From Bacillota bacterium (lineage in GTDB: Bacteria > Bacillota > Clostridia > Acetivibrionales > DTU013): a DNA stretch of 64,000 bases. The notes below the pieces were generated by a model. That model was not told the DNA's origin and did no database searches. It saw only the letters and a program-made list of their open reading frames with translations. Made by a program: the position numbers and the translations under genes. Shown piece by piece: positions 39,785-48,343 of the stretch (positions are counted from its first letter, which is position 1; the number at the start of each line of letters is the position of its first letter). The DNA is taken from positions 1-64,000 of the forward strand of contig JAEZRE010000006.1 of NCBI GenBank assembly GCA_023412915.1. The letters are read 5' to 3'.

Positions 39785-40890
39785 TTTTTTCGTGCTTTTG
39801 CACCCCCTTTTTTGAAAATAATCGATATGAGCAATATTATCACCGGCGCCGCTATTCCTGCGCCGCAGCTCAGGCTGCCCCCTAAATTGCCGAGGTCCTC
39901 CGCAACGTCGACACTTTTTACCATTATCGATGAAATTATCAGAACCGTGCTAACGGCGAGTATTACCCATAAGGGCTTCTTTATTTTAAAAGTCCTTCTG
40001 ATCGAATCACAGGTACAAAAGACGTAGGAATTTGTGCAGAGTATCATAGCAGGTATCCATGAGGCGTAATAATACAGATCGATCCTCTCGAATATCGGGA
40101 ATTTGACGAGTTTGGCCAGACTGGTCATAGGATACAGGCTCAGGCTCGTATACTGGGTCCCGAAAACACATATCGTTACTATTGATGTAAAGGTAAAAAA
40201 GGAAGTTATTATTGTTCCGCATAGCCATATATGCTTTGTCAGATACTTTTTATTGCTTATGTTGGGAAATATAAACAACAATAATTCAAAGCCCATATAC
40301 GTAAATGAAACAAGCTTGAGGCCATTCAATATGGTCAGGGGTCCCGCCTCCCCGACAGGCAGCAGCATGGTGACCTTAAGCCTGGTCGAGCCGTAAATGA
40401 GCAGCAAGGCTGTAATAAAAAGCATTAAATAAAGGATTATGTCAAACCTGCATACATTCTTCAAGCCCTTGCTTACCAGTACTATCGTCGGTGAAATGAG
40501 AAGTATTGCGACCAGAAGGGAAGGCGTATATTTAAAGAACCATAGCTTCATGGAAATCAGAAAGAATGTGAAGTTGGCGATGGAAGCAAATATCAGGTAC
40601 GCGATCCATAAAAGGTTTAAAAAAGTACCGATATATTTTCCGAACAGCTGCCGGTCTATATCGAGTATCGAAGCGCCTTCGAATCTCCTGCACAATAATG
40701 ATATGATAAGTTTGGAGGCAATTACCAGCAGACCTCCAAGTATCATTACCATCCACCCGTCGTGACCGGCTGCGTTTACCGCTACCCTTGCCACCGAAAG
40801 CACGCCTAAGGGAAATTGCGCGGCTATTATGAATCTGCAGGACTGGCTTGCCGTTATCGTATCTATACTATTTTGCACGGTTGTTTCCAC
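39772..40890 (-). CDS. gerB: GerAB-type spore germination permease (B subunit)
   Basis: 372-residue integral membrane protein with ten helices of the APC superfamily (endospore germination permease). 'ITASQSCRFIIAAQFPLGVL' is the first helix; 'YMGFELLLFIFPNISNKK' is the family's conserved middle block, and 'FERIDLYYYASWIPAMI' the later one. It binds the germinant in characterised receptors. Overlaps gerA by 23 bases and gerC by 13, so the three subunits are translationally coupled. Confidence 0.94.
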   Translation of the reverse strand: METTVQNSIDTITASQSCRFIIAAQFPLGVLSVARVAVNAAGHDGWMVMILGGLLVIASKLIISLLCRRFEGASILDIDRQLFGKYIGTFLNLLWIAYLIFASIANFTFFLISMKLWFFKYTPSLLVAILLISPTIVLVSKGLKNVCRFDIILYLMLFITALLLIYGSTRLKVTMLLPVGEAGPLTILNGLKLVSFTYMGFELLLFIFPNISNKKYLTKHIWLCGTIITSFFTFTSIVTICVFGTQYTSLSLYPMTSLAKLVKFPIFERIDLYYYASWIPAMILCTNSYVFCTCDSIRRTFKIKKPLWVILAVSTVLIISSIMVKSVDVAEDLGNLGGSLSCGAGIAAPVIILLISIIFKKGGAKARKKCEP

Positions 40891-42337
40891 TCCCCCTTGT
40901 ACTGTCCCTGGGCCGGGTAATGACAGGCCTTCTGCTAAGGTATTTGAAGGGCGCCCTTATGAAGGTATCCTTCATTTCTGAGAACCTGAAGGGCATCACG
41001 GGCTGCAGATAAGGCTGACCTAGAGATTCGAGGGACAGGGCGTAGGAAACGCCTATACAGGCATATATGGCGAGACCTGCTATGCCAAAAATGGCGGAAA
41101 GGATCATTGCACCGAAGCGTGACAGCCTCAAAAGCAGCCCGATATCGTAAGTGGGGACGACAAAGGTCGCAATTGCTGTTATTCCGACTATTACGACCAT
41201 TATATTACTGACGATGCCGGCTTGGACAGCGGTTTGCCCTATGACCAGGCCGCCCACAATGCCAACGGTCGGCCCAAGTGTCGCGGGCAGCCTCGTGCTT
41301 GCCTCCCTCAGCAGCTCAAAAGACAGCTCCATTATCAGAGCCTCAATGATCGGAGTAAAAGGTACTTTAGCCCTGGACTGCAGCAATGGCACCAGCATCG
41401 TAAGCGGCACGGCTTCATAGTGAAAGGTTAGGACCGCTATATATAAGCCAGGCAGGAATATTGCTATAACTATGGCGAATATTCGCAAAAGCCTGAGGAA
41501 TGAACCGAATGCCCATGCGGTCGTATAATCGTCTACTGCCTGAAAAAACTGGAAAAAATTTGCCGGGGCTACAATGGCAACAGGCGTGCCCTCAAGAAGC
41601 ACCGCCACCCTGCCTTCGGCCAGGTTGGCCGCCACCCTGTCCGGCCTTTCCGTGACCTGGTATACCGGGAATATATTGAAGGGATGATCGGTCGTAAGCT
41701 GTTCCAGGTAACCGATACCGGTAATGATATCATAATCTATGGACTTCAGCCTGTCTTCCATCCTTTTGATGATATCCGGGTTGGCGATCTCATCGATATA
41801 GACGAGTGCAAGGTCCTGTTTCGATCTTTCACCCACTATGTATTTCTTTATTTTGAGGTTGTTTGTCTTAAAGCGCCTTCGTATAAGCGAAAGATTTATA
41901 TTCAGACTCTCGATAAAACCATCGTGCGCGCCCTTTATCGTTTTCTCGATTTCGGGCTCCGCTATCGCCCTGTGTTCGGGCTTGGAAAGGCTCAGGCTTA
42001 TGGCGAAAGCCAGGCCGTCGGCCAAAAGAAGGGTGTTTTGCTTCAGAATATCGCTCATTGCGGTCTCTATATCGTCAACTATGGAGTAATTGGCGACAGG
42101 CAGCGGATTTTCCGTCTGTGCCTCTGCGAGTTCACTTAGCTTTATGGAGGGAAGCTTGGAAAGAACATCCCTCTGGATAAGATCATTATCCGTAACAGTA
42201 TCGAGATAATAGACACGGACCTTTTGCCCGCCGCGAAGAACGGCGTCCCTGTGAAGTACGTCGGCGCAGTCGGTGAAAAGCTGATCGAGCTTTTCCATAT
42301 TAGTACGAAGTGATTGGTCAATAGGGGTACCGTGCAC
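40868..42337 (-). CDS. gerA: GerA-type spore germination protein (A subunit)
   Basis: 489-residue A subunit of a germinant receptor. About 240 residues of soluble N-terminal domain ('YIVGERSKQDLALVYIDEIAN'-type block begins near residue 160) precede five C-terminal membrane helices; hallmark sequences are 'GRVAVLLEGTPVAIVAPANF', 'YEAVPLTMLVP' and 'PFTPIIEALIMELSFELLRE', ending in a basic tail. The start is GTG at 42337 with AAGGG at eight bases. It is the first gene of the operon; no sporulation-sigma promoter could be recognised with confidence in the upstream 140 bases. Germinants cannot be predicted. Confidence 0.94.
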   Translation of the reverse strand: MHGTPIDQSLRTNMEKLDQLFTDCADVLHRDAVLRGGQKVRVYYLDTVTDNDLIQRDVLSKLPSIKLSELAEAQTENPLPVANYSIVDDIETAMSDILKQNTLLLADGLAFAISLSLSKPEHRAIAEPEIEKTIKGAHDGFIESLNINLSLIRRRFKTNNLKIKKYIVGERSKQDLALVYIDEIANPDIIKRMEDRLKSIDYDIITGIGYLEQLTTDHPFNIFPVYQVTERPDRVAANLAEGRVAVLLEGTPVAIVAPANFFQFFQAVDDYTTAWAFGSFLRLLRIFAIVIAIFLPGLYIAVLTFHYEAVPLTMLVPLLQSRAKVPFTPIIEALIMELSFELLREASTRLPATLGPTVGIVGGLVIGQTAVQAGIVSNIMVVIVGITAIATFVVPTYDIGLLLRLSRFGAMILSAIFGIAGLAIYACIGVSYALSLESLGQPYLQPVMPFRFSEMKDTFIRAPFKYLSRRPVITRPRDSTRGSGNNRAK

Positions 42338-42472
42338 TTTACCATCCCTTCAATTTCGTGTCTTGATGACTCTAAGTTAGATTATTTGCAGTATTTCCGT
42401 TATAAATACGCGCTGAAATGTTCAGGCAGGAAAATGGCTGAAAATATTACGTTCGACTAATTACGACATATA

Positions 42473-42501
42473 TTGACATTGACATAATGCTATAGTATTA
42501 T
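42473..42501 (+). promoter_or_regulatory. Promoter of the TetR gene at 42543
   Basis: TTGACA (42473-42478), 17-base spacer, TATTAT (42496-42501). A second TTGACA follows directly (42479-42484), making a tandem repeat TTGACATTGACA. Confidence 0.75.
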
Positions 42502-42542
42502 TTTCCTATAGGCTGAGCAACTGAATACCAAGGTGGGATAAA

Positions 42543-43127
42543 ATGGCAACCAATGCTATTAAGAAAGAAAGTATTGTTTTCACTGCAATCGATCTGATAA
42601 ATGAATATGGTATTCAAGCAGTTTCAACCAGGGAAGTGGCAAAAAGGCTGGATATATCGCAAGGAACCGTTTTTCAGTATTTTTCGAAGAAGAATGATCT
42701 ATTGAAAGCCGTGCTCGATCACTTTTCACTATATGACAATGATCTTTACAATTCTGCAAAAGCAAGAAAGACAGGGCGCAAGGAAGCGCTCATCTATTAT
42801 CTGGATTCTTACGCTCTCTACTATGAGAATTATCCTGAGATTACGGCTGTTATGCAGGCTTTTGATGTATTACGGGACGATCCTGATCTCGGAGGCCAGG
42901 TGAAAAGCATATACCAAAAACGTGAAACCTTTATGAGGGAGCTAGTGGATGACGCTATCATCAGCGGAACCCTCAGAAAAGATATCGGCAGCGAGGCCAT
43001 GTCAGGAATTTTTACCGCCGTACTGCGGGGCATGATCCTGAAATGGCGGATGGAAAACTGCGGATTTCCGTTACGGGCTGAAACCATGAAAACTGTCGGG
43101 GTACTATTGGAAGCATTCAGCGTATAG
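42543..43127 (+). CDS. TetR/AcrR family transcriptional regulator
   Basis: 194-residue TetR-type repressor. HTH in residues 8-55: 'KESIVFTAIDLINEYGIQAVS' then 'TREVAKRLDISQGTVFQYFSKKNDLLKAVL'. The C-terminal ligand domain is all-helical ('GIFTAVLRGMILKWRMENCGF'), similar to the TetR_C_39/YfiR type by eye. ATG with AAGGTGGG. It stands alone between gerABC (divergent) and the first chemotaxis module, 108 bases before cheA. The target could be either neighbour or a distant gene. Confidence 0.87.
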   Translation: MATNAIKKESIVFTAIDLINEYGIQAVSTREVAKRLDISQGTVFQYFSKKNDLLKAVLDHFSLYDNDLYNSAKARKTGRKEALIYYLDSYALYYENYPEITAVMQAFDVLRDDPDLGGQVKSIYQKRETFMRELVDDAIISGTLRKDIGSEAMSGIFTAVLRGMILKWRMENCGFPLRAETMKTVGVLLEAFSV

Positions 43128-43235
43128 AAGCCCTTAATAAAAAATGAATATGTAGTATTTGGCAAAAGCAGCATAATACATTGCATTAATTGAAGTGAAT
43201 TTTTTCAGCAATAGACGCAGAAGGGGACGATGAAA

Positions 43236-45293
43236 ATGACAGAACTGAGTTTCAACGAGTCCATGCTGGATATGTACATATTTGAGACCTCTCAAAACAT
43301 CGAGCAGCTCGAAGCATCGATCCTGAACAGTGAAAGCTCCAGCCGCTATACCCGCGAAGCAATAAATGAGATTTTCCGCATTATGCATACTATCAAGGGT
43401 TCGTCTGCAATGATGCTTTTCGGCAATATATCGACGTTGGCGCACAGCATCGAAGACCTGTTTTATTTCCTACGTGAACAGGAGCCTCAAAATGTCGATT
43501 GCTCAAGGCTCTCCGATTTGATCCTCCAGGGTGTGGACTTCATAAAAGCAGAACTTGAGAAAATAAAAAATGCAGATAAGGCTGACGGGGATGCTTCCAG
43601 GTTGATTGGCAGCATCCGCGAATTTCTCGGCGTACTGAAACAGCAGAATCCCGGTTGCGGGAAAGATGCGGAGGGATCGGTATCCACAGCGGCCGGGGCA
43701 GAAAGCGAACAGAAATACTATATAGCTCCTCAAAAGTCCGAACACCCTCTCGGCGGAAATATGTTCAAAGCCACCCTTTACTTCGAAGATGGGTGCGAGA
43801 TGGAGAATATAAGGGCTTATACAGTTATTCACAACCTGAAGGAATTTTCTGAAGAAATCTTTTCAATCCCTGAAAATGTCATAGAAAACAAAGATGCCGT
43901 AAGTACAATAAGAGAACGCGGTTTTACCGTGTACGTAAAAACCGGCAGGTCCCTTGGAGAAATGCACGACTTCTTTATGGAAACCATATTTTTAAAGGAT
44001 CTGGAGCTGGCACAGCTTGAAAACGACGATGAGTTCAAGCAGTTTACCAGATCGCAGCCGGGTTTGACCGATGTTGAAAAGAGTGGCAATAATGAAAATG
44101 AACACAGGGAACAGCCGGAAACACATTATTCCGCCCAGAGCATGATCAGTGTCAACGTCGCCAAGCTCGATACGCTCATGGATCTGATGGGCGAACTCGT
44201 CATATCCGAAGCGATGGTCACACAGAACCCGGACTTGAAAGGCTTGGTACTCGATAACTTTCAGAAAGCTGCAAGGCAGCTCCATAAAATAACCGGAGAG
44301 CTGCAGGATATGGTAATGTCCATCAGGATGGTGCCGCTTTCGGCCACCTTCCAGAGGATGCGCCGCATAGTAAGGGATATGGGCAAAAAGCTCGACAAGG
44401 AAATCGAACTCAAGCTCATCGGTGAAGAAACAGAAGTTGATAAAAATATCATCGAGCACATATCCGATCCCCTGATGCACCTTGTGAGAAACTCGATAGA
44501 CCACGGGATCGAAGCGACTGAGGACAGGGAGGCTTCAGGCAAGCCCAAAGCAGGTACGGTCACCCTGGAAGCAAGGAATTCCGGGAGTGATGTTCTGATA
44601 ATTGTCAAGGATGACGGTAAAGGCCTCAACAAAACGAAAATTCTTGAAAGGGCCGCGAATTACGGCCTGCTTTCCAGACCCGGACAGGAAATGTCGGACA
44701 GGGAGATATACAACCTTATCTTCCTGCCGGGCTTCTCCACCAAGGACAGCGTATCGGAATTCTCGGGCAGGGGTGTCGGCATGGACGTGGTGATAAAAAA
44801 TATCGAAGCAGTCGGCGGCTCCGTTTCCATAGAAAGCACGGCAGGCTCGGGCACAGCTGTTACGCTGAAGATACCGCTGACCCTTGCGATAATCGACGGG
44901 ATGAATATAAATGTAGGCAATTCTCGATACACTATACCGACCAACGCAATCATTGAATCCTTCAAGCCTGAGAAAAACGATATAATAACGGATCCCGAAG
45001 GGAATGAAATGGTCATGGTCCGGGGCGACTGCTACCCTGTTATACGCCTTCACAGGTACTTTGGGGTGAAAACGGACATTACCGGTTTTTCAGACGGAAT
45101 CCTGATAATGACCGAACAGGACGGCAAGCGGTACTGCCTGTTTGCGGACGGATTGCTCGGACAGCAGCAGGTCGTAGTCAAAACACTACCCAAATATATT
45201 GCGAATAAAAGGCTTATAAGAGGACTGTCAGGGTGTACATTGCTCGGAGACGGCAGTATCAGCCTGATACTGGACACTGCCGGGATAATATAG
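43236..45293 (+). CDS. cheA: Chemotaxis histidine kinase CheA (module 1)
   Basis: 685-residue CheA. Order: P1/Hpt domain (1-110) with phospho-His in 'FRIMHTIKGSSAMM' at about residue 50; a middle domain (about 165-260, 'FEDGCEMENIRAYTVIHNLKE'), probably P2-like; P3 dimerisation ('DTLMDLMGELVISEAMVTQN'); P4 ATPase with N-box 'LMHLVRNSIDHGIE', G1 'IVKDDGKGL' and G2 'GRGVGMDV'; C-terminal P5/CheW-like domain. ATG 43236 is chosen since AAGGGG lies nine bases upstream; ATG 43230 is too close to it. It is closely similar to the second CheA at 55402. cheW follows 16 bases on. Confidence 0.95.
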   Translation: MTELSFNESMLDMYIFETSQNIEQLEASILNSESSSRYTREAINEIFRIMHTIKGSSAMMLFGNISTLAHSIEDLFYFLREQEPQNVDCSRLSDLILQGVDFIKAELEKIKNADKADGDASRLIGSIREFLGVLKQQNPGCGKDAEGSVSTAAGAESEQKYYIAPQKSEHPLGGNMFKATLYFEDGCEMENIRAYTVIHNLKEFSEEIFSIPENVIENKDAVSTIRERGFTVYVKTGRSLGEMHDFFMETIFLKDLELAQLENDDEFKQFTRSQPGLTDVEKSGNNENEHREQPETHYSAQSMISVNVAKLDTLMDLMGELVISEAMVTQNPDLKGLVLDNFQKAARQLHKITGELQDMVMSIRMVPLSATFQRMRRIVRDMGKKLDKEIELKLIGEETEVDKNIIEHISDPLMHLVRNSIDHGIEATEDREASGKPKAGTVTLEARNSGSDVLIIVKDDGKGLNKTKILERAANYGLLSRPGQEMSDREIYNLIFLPGFSTKDSVSEFSGRGVGMDVVIKNIEAVGGSVSIESTAGSGTAVTLKIPLTLAIIDGMNINVGNSRYTIPTNAIIESFKPEKNDIITDPEGNEMVMVRGDCYPVIRLHRYFGVKTDITGFSDGILIMTEQDGKRYCLFADGLLGQQQVVVKTLPKYIANKRLIRGLSGCTLLGDGSISLILDTAGII

Positions 45294-45309
45294 GAAAGGG
45301 GACGTTGAA

Positions 45310-45801
45310 ATGGCCGAAACAATTATGAAGGAAGCTTTGGAGCAGGAAGAGGACACACAGAAAGGCAAGTTTCTGACTTTTGTCCTGTGCGGCGAGTCGT
45401 ACGGCATTGAAATAAGGTTTGTGACCGAGATCATCGGCATACAGCCAGTTACTCAAGTGCCGGAACTGCCGGATTACATCCGCGGTATCATCAACCTGAG
45501 AGGGAAGATAATTCCGGTAATGGATGTGAGGTTGAGGTTCAGAAAGCCCATTATGGAGTATAACGACAGAACGTGCGTTATTGTAATCGATATCGGCGGC
45601 ATATCAATAGGTCTTATCGTTGACAGTGTTTCGGAAGTTCTTTCAATCTCGGATAACGAAATAGTTCCACCGCCAGACCTGAACAAAGCCGGCTGTAAAT
45701 ACATAAAAGGGATCGGCAAGGTCGGAAACGAGGTCAAGCTTTTATTGGACTGCAACAAGCTGCTTGACGAAGAGGAAGTTGAAAATCTATCAAATATATA
45801 A
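45310..45801 (+). CDS. cheW: CheW coupling protein (module 1)
   Basis: 163-residue scaffold linking CheA to receptors, with a CheW SH3-like double beta-barrel. 'QKGKFLTFVLCGESYGIEIRFVTEI' opens the fold, 'VPELPDYIRGIINLRGKIIPVMDVR' is the signature block, and 'GKVGNEVKLLLDCNKLL' closes it. Nearly the same length as and very similar to the second CheW at 57439, including an acidic N-terminal extension (EEDTQKG). AAAGGGG precedes the ATG. Encoded between cheA and the receptor. Confidence 0.95.
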   Translation: MAETIMKEALEQEEDTQKGKFLTFVLCGESYGIEIRFVTEIIGIQPVTQVPELPDYIRGIINLRGKIIPVMDVRLRFRKPIMEYNDRTCVIVIDIGGISIGLIVDSVSEVLSISDNEIVPPPDLNKAGCKYIKGIGKVGNEVKLLLDCNKLLDEEEVENLSNI

Positions 45802-45819
45802 TCAAGAGGGGGCTATACT

Positions 45820-48294
45820 ATGCTGAAAAATAACAAGTTAAATACGAAGCTAACAGTTTATTTCGCAATCCTTTCTCTTATTTCCGGAATTCTCGGCTTT
45901 TGCATCGATACGTACACAGGCAGTAAAACTATTGCTGTAACTGCCATATTGGTTTTAAATATAATTATGGCAATCGCTTTTTGGCTTATAGTAACGAGAA
46001 CTGTAAAACAACCTATCGACGATATTATAAGCGTACTGGACAAAATGTCCTTGAACGACTTTCAGACGGAAGCCAGAGGCAATTACACGGGTACGATGGA
46101 AGAACTGGTCAGGAGTCTGAATAACATGCGCAGCAGGATGCTGAGCGTACAGGATGCCTTCGAACGCGTCGGGAAGGGCGATTCCAGCAGACTTGGCGAA
46201 CTCGAAAAAATAGGTAAGAGATCGGAAAATGACAGGCTGATGCCGGCGTGCATATCCGCTTTGAGAGCGTTGCACGATATCACAGCCGAGACAGGCATGC
46301 TTACAGAGGCGGCGTTAAAAGGCGATCTGAGCGTCAGGGGCAATACCGGCAGGTTTGTCGGCGGGTATAGAGATATCGTTTCAGGACTGAACAAAACGTT
46401 CGAGGCCATAGTCGAACCGTTGAACGATGCTATGGCCGTTCTTGGAAAATTTGCGGTGAATGATTTCACTGTTAACATGACTAAGGAATACAGCGGATTC
46501 TTCAATGATTTCGCCAAAGCGATCAATGACGTCCAGAAGCGGTTGCTTGTGGCTCAGGACATAGCTGTAAAAGTATCCAGGGGCGATATAAGCGAGCTTG
46601 AGAATTTCAGGAGGATAGGAAAAAGATCGGAAAATGACCACCTTGTACCTGCCTTCATATTAATGATGGAAACGATACAGAAGCTTTGCGACGAAGCCGA
46701 TATGCTTACTCATTCGGCGATAGAGGGGGATCTCGGAGTGCGAGGCAACGCGGACAGGTTCGAAGGCAACTACAGGGAGATCGTACTTGGGGTCAACCGC
46801 CTCATTGGAACCTTCGGCGCACCAATCAATGAAGCTGAAGCGGTGATGGGGAAAATCGCCCGCAATGATTACACTACGGAGATGAAGGGACAGTACCAGG
46901 GCAAGCTGAAGGAGTTCGCTGAATCGATAAACAGTGCCCGCGAAAGAATACTGAGCGTACAGGATGCCATCGAACGCATAGGCAAGGGAGATACGTCGAG
47001 ACTGGAAGAATTCGAGAAGATCGGAAGGAGATCGGAAAACGACAAAATCATGCCCGCCTGCACTGCGGCGCTCAAGGCAATCCGCGGTCTTGTGGGCGAA
47101 GCGAATATGCTTGCCGTTGCGGCGGTTGACGGCGATCTTGGCGTAAGGGGCAACACCGGTAGATTCGAAGGCGGGTACAAAGAGATAATAGAAGGCCTGA
47201 ACAGGACCATGGAAGTGATTGCCGCCCCGATAAACGAAGCCACTTCAGTTATGCGGGAAATGGCAAAGGGTAACCTTACTGTCGGCATGAACGGAGAATA
47301 TAAGGGCGAATATGCCAGAATCAAGAATGATCTGAACACTACGATAGCTTCCTTCAATGAAGTACTCAATGAGATAAATGGCTCCGCTGCGCAGGTAGCG
47401 TCCGGCTCGCGGCAGATTTCCGACTCCGCCCAGGCTCTGTCCCAGGGTTCGACCGAGCAGGCGAGTTCCATTGAAGAGCTTACTGCTTCCGTTGAAGAGA
47501 TCGCCTCACAGACCAAGCAGAACGCGGCCAACGCAGACCAGGCGAACAAGCTTGCCATATCCGCGGAGGAAGGTGCTGCTGAAGGAAATGAACAGATGAA
47601 GGAAATGCTCAAGGCCATGAATGATATAAACGAAGCGTCGGCCAGTATTTCAAAAATAATCAAGGTAATCGATGAGATAGCCTTCCAGACAAACATCCTC
47701 GCGCTTAACGCGGCAGTCGAGGCTGCAAGGGCCGGACAGCACGGAAAGGGCTTCGCGGTTGTAGCGGAAGAGGTAAGGAACCTTGCCGCAAGGTCAGCCA
47801 ATGCTGCGAAGGAAACCACAACGCTGATCGAAGGAACCATCGTAAAGGTCGAGGGTGGAACAAAAATAGCAAACAAGACAGCCGATGCACTGAGCAAGAT
47901 AGTTGACGGAGTTGCCAGGGCGGCGGTGCTGGTAGGTGAGATTGCATCGGCTTCGAATGAGCAGGCTGCAGGAATTGCGCAGATCAACCAGGGTATAATG
48001 CAGGTATCCGATGTAGTGCAGACCAATTCGGCCACTTCGGAGGAGGGAGCGGCGGCCAGCGAGGAGCTTTCGAGCCAGGCCGAGCTTTTGAAGGGCATGG
48101 TCGACAAGTTCAAACTTAGAAAAACCATCAATTCCGGCAGCAGCTTGAACGAACTCAATCCTGAAGTTTTGAGGATGCTCGAGGAGATGGCTTCAAAGAA
48201 AAGGAGCTCCGGCGATCCGGTTGAAACAGTACCGGAAGCATCGCGCTCCAAGATCAGGATCGCTTTGAGCGACAGGGAATTCGGCAAATATTGA
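45820..48294 (+). CDS. Methyl-accepting chemotaxis protein with three poly-HAMP units (module 1)
   Basis: 824-residue receptor. Two N-terminal membrane helices (about 12-30 and 38-58) are joined by a few residues only, so there is no extracytoplasmic ligand domain. From residue 107 to about 511 three units of 135 residues follow each other (starting at about 107, 242, 377); each has a 'LSVQDAxERxGKGD' helix, 'RIGKRSEND' and a HAMP-like 'DLGVRGNTGRFEGGYREIVxGLNR'. Then comes the signalling hairpin with the tip 'DEIAFQTNILALNAAVEAARAG'. The C-terminus ends 'ALSDREFGKY'. The structure suggests detection of an intracellular or membrane signal relayed by a HAMP chain. GAGGGGG precedes the ATG. Confidence 0.92.
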   Translation: MLKNNKLNTKLTVYFAILSLISGILGFCIDTYTGSKTIAVTAILVLNIIMAIAFWLIVTRTVKQPIDDIISVLDKMSLNDFQTEARGNYTGTMEELVRSLNNMRSRMLSVQDAFERVGKGDSSRLGELEKIGKRSENDRLMPACISALRALHDITAETGMLTEAALKGDLSVRGNTGRFVGGYRDIVSGLNKTFEAIVEPLNDAMAVLGKFAVNDFTVNMTKEYSGFFNDFAKAINDVQKRLLVAQDIAVKVSRGDISELENFRRIGKRSENDHLVPAFILMMETIQKLCDEADMLTHSAIEGDLGVRGNADRFEGNYREIVLGVNRLIGTFGAPINEAEAVMGKIARNDYTTEMKGQYQGKLKEFAESINSARERILSVQDAIERIGKGDTSRLEEFEKIGRRSENDKIMPACTAALKAIRGLVGEANMLAVAAVDGDLGVRGNTGRFEGGYKEIIEGLNRTMEVIAAPINEATSVMREMAKGNLTVGMNGEYKGEYARIKNDLNTTIASFNEVLNEINGSAAQVASGSRQISDSAQALSQGSTEQASSIEELTASVEEIASQTKQNAANADQANKLAISAEEGAAEGNEQMKEMLKAMNDINEASASISKIIKVIDEIAFQTNILALNAAVEAARAGQHGKGFAVVAEEVRNLAARSANAAKETTTLIEGTIVKVEGGTKIANKTADALSKIVDGVARAAVLVGEIASASNEQAAGIAQINQGIMQVSDVVQTNSATSEEGAAASEELSSQAELLKGMVDKFKLRKTINSGSSLNELNPEVLRMLEEMASKKRSSGDPVETVPEASRSKIRIALSDREFGKY

Positions 48295-48343
48295 GTAAAT
48301 AGCCGGATCAAACCGGCGTTATTTTGCGGGGTGGAGAACAGGT

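Noticed and set aside
46869..48311. Open frame of 480 codons on the minus strand opposite the poly-HAMP receptor
   Set aside because: It is a shadow of the repetitive Ala/Glu-rich coiled-coil coding sequence, has Ser/Ala-rich low-complexity translation, no ribosome binding site, and the plus strand is unmistakably coding.
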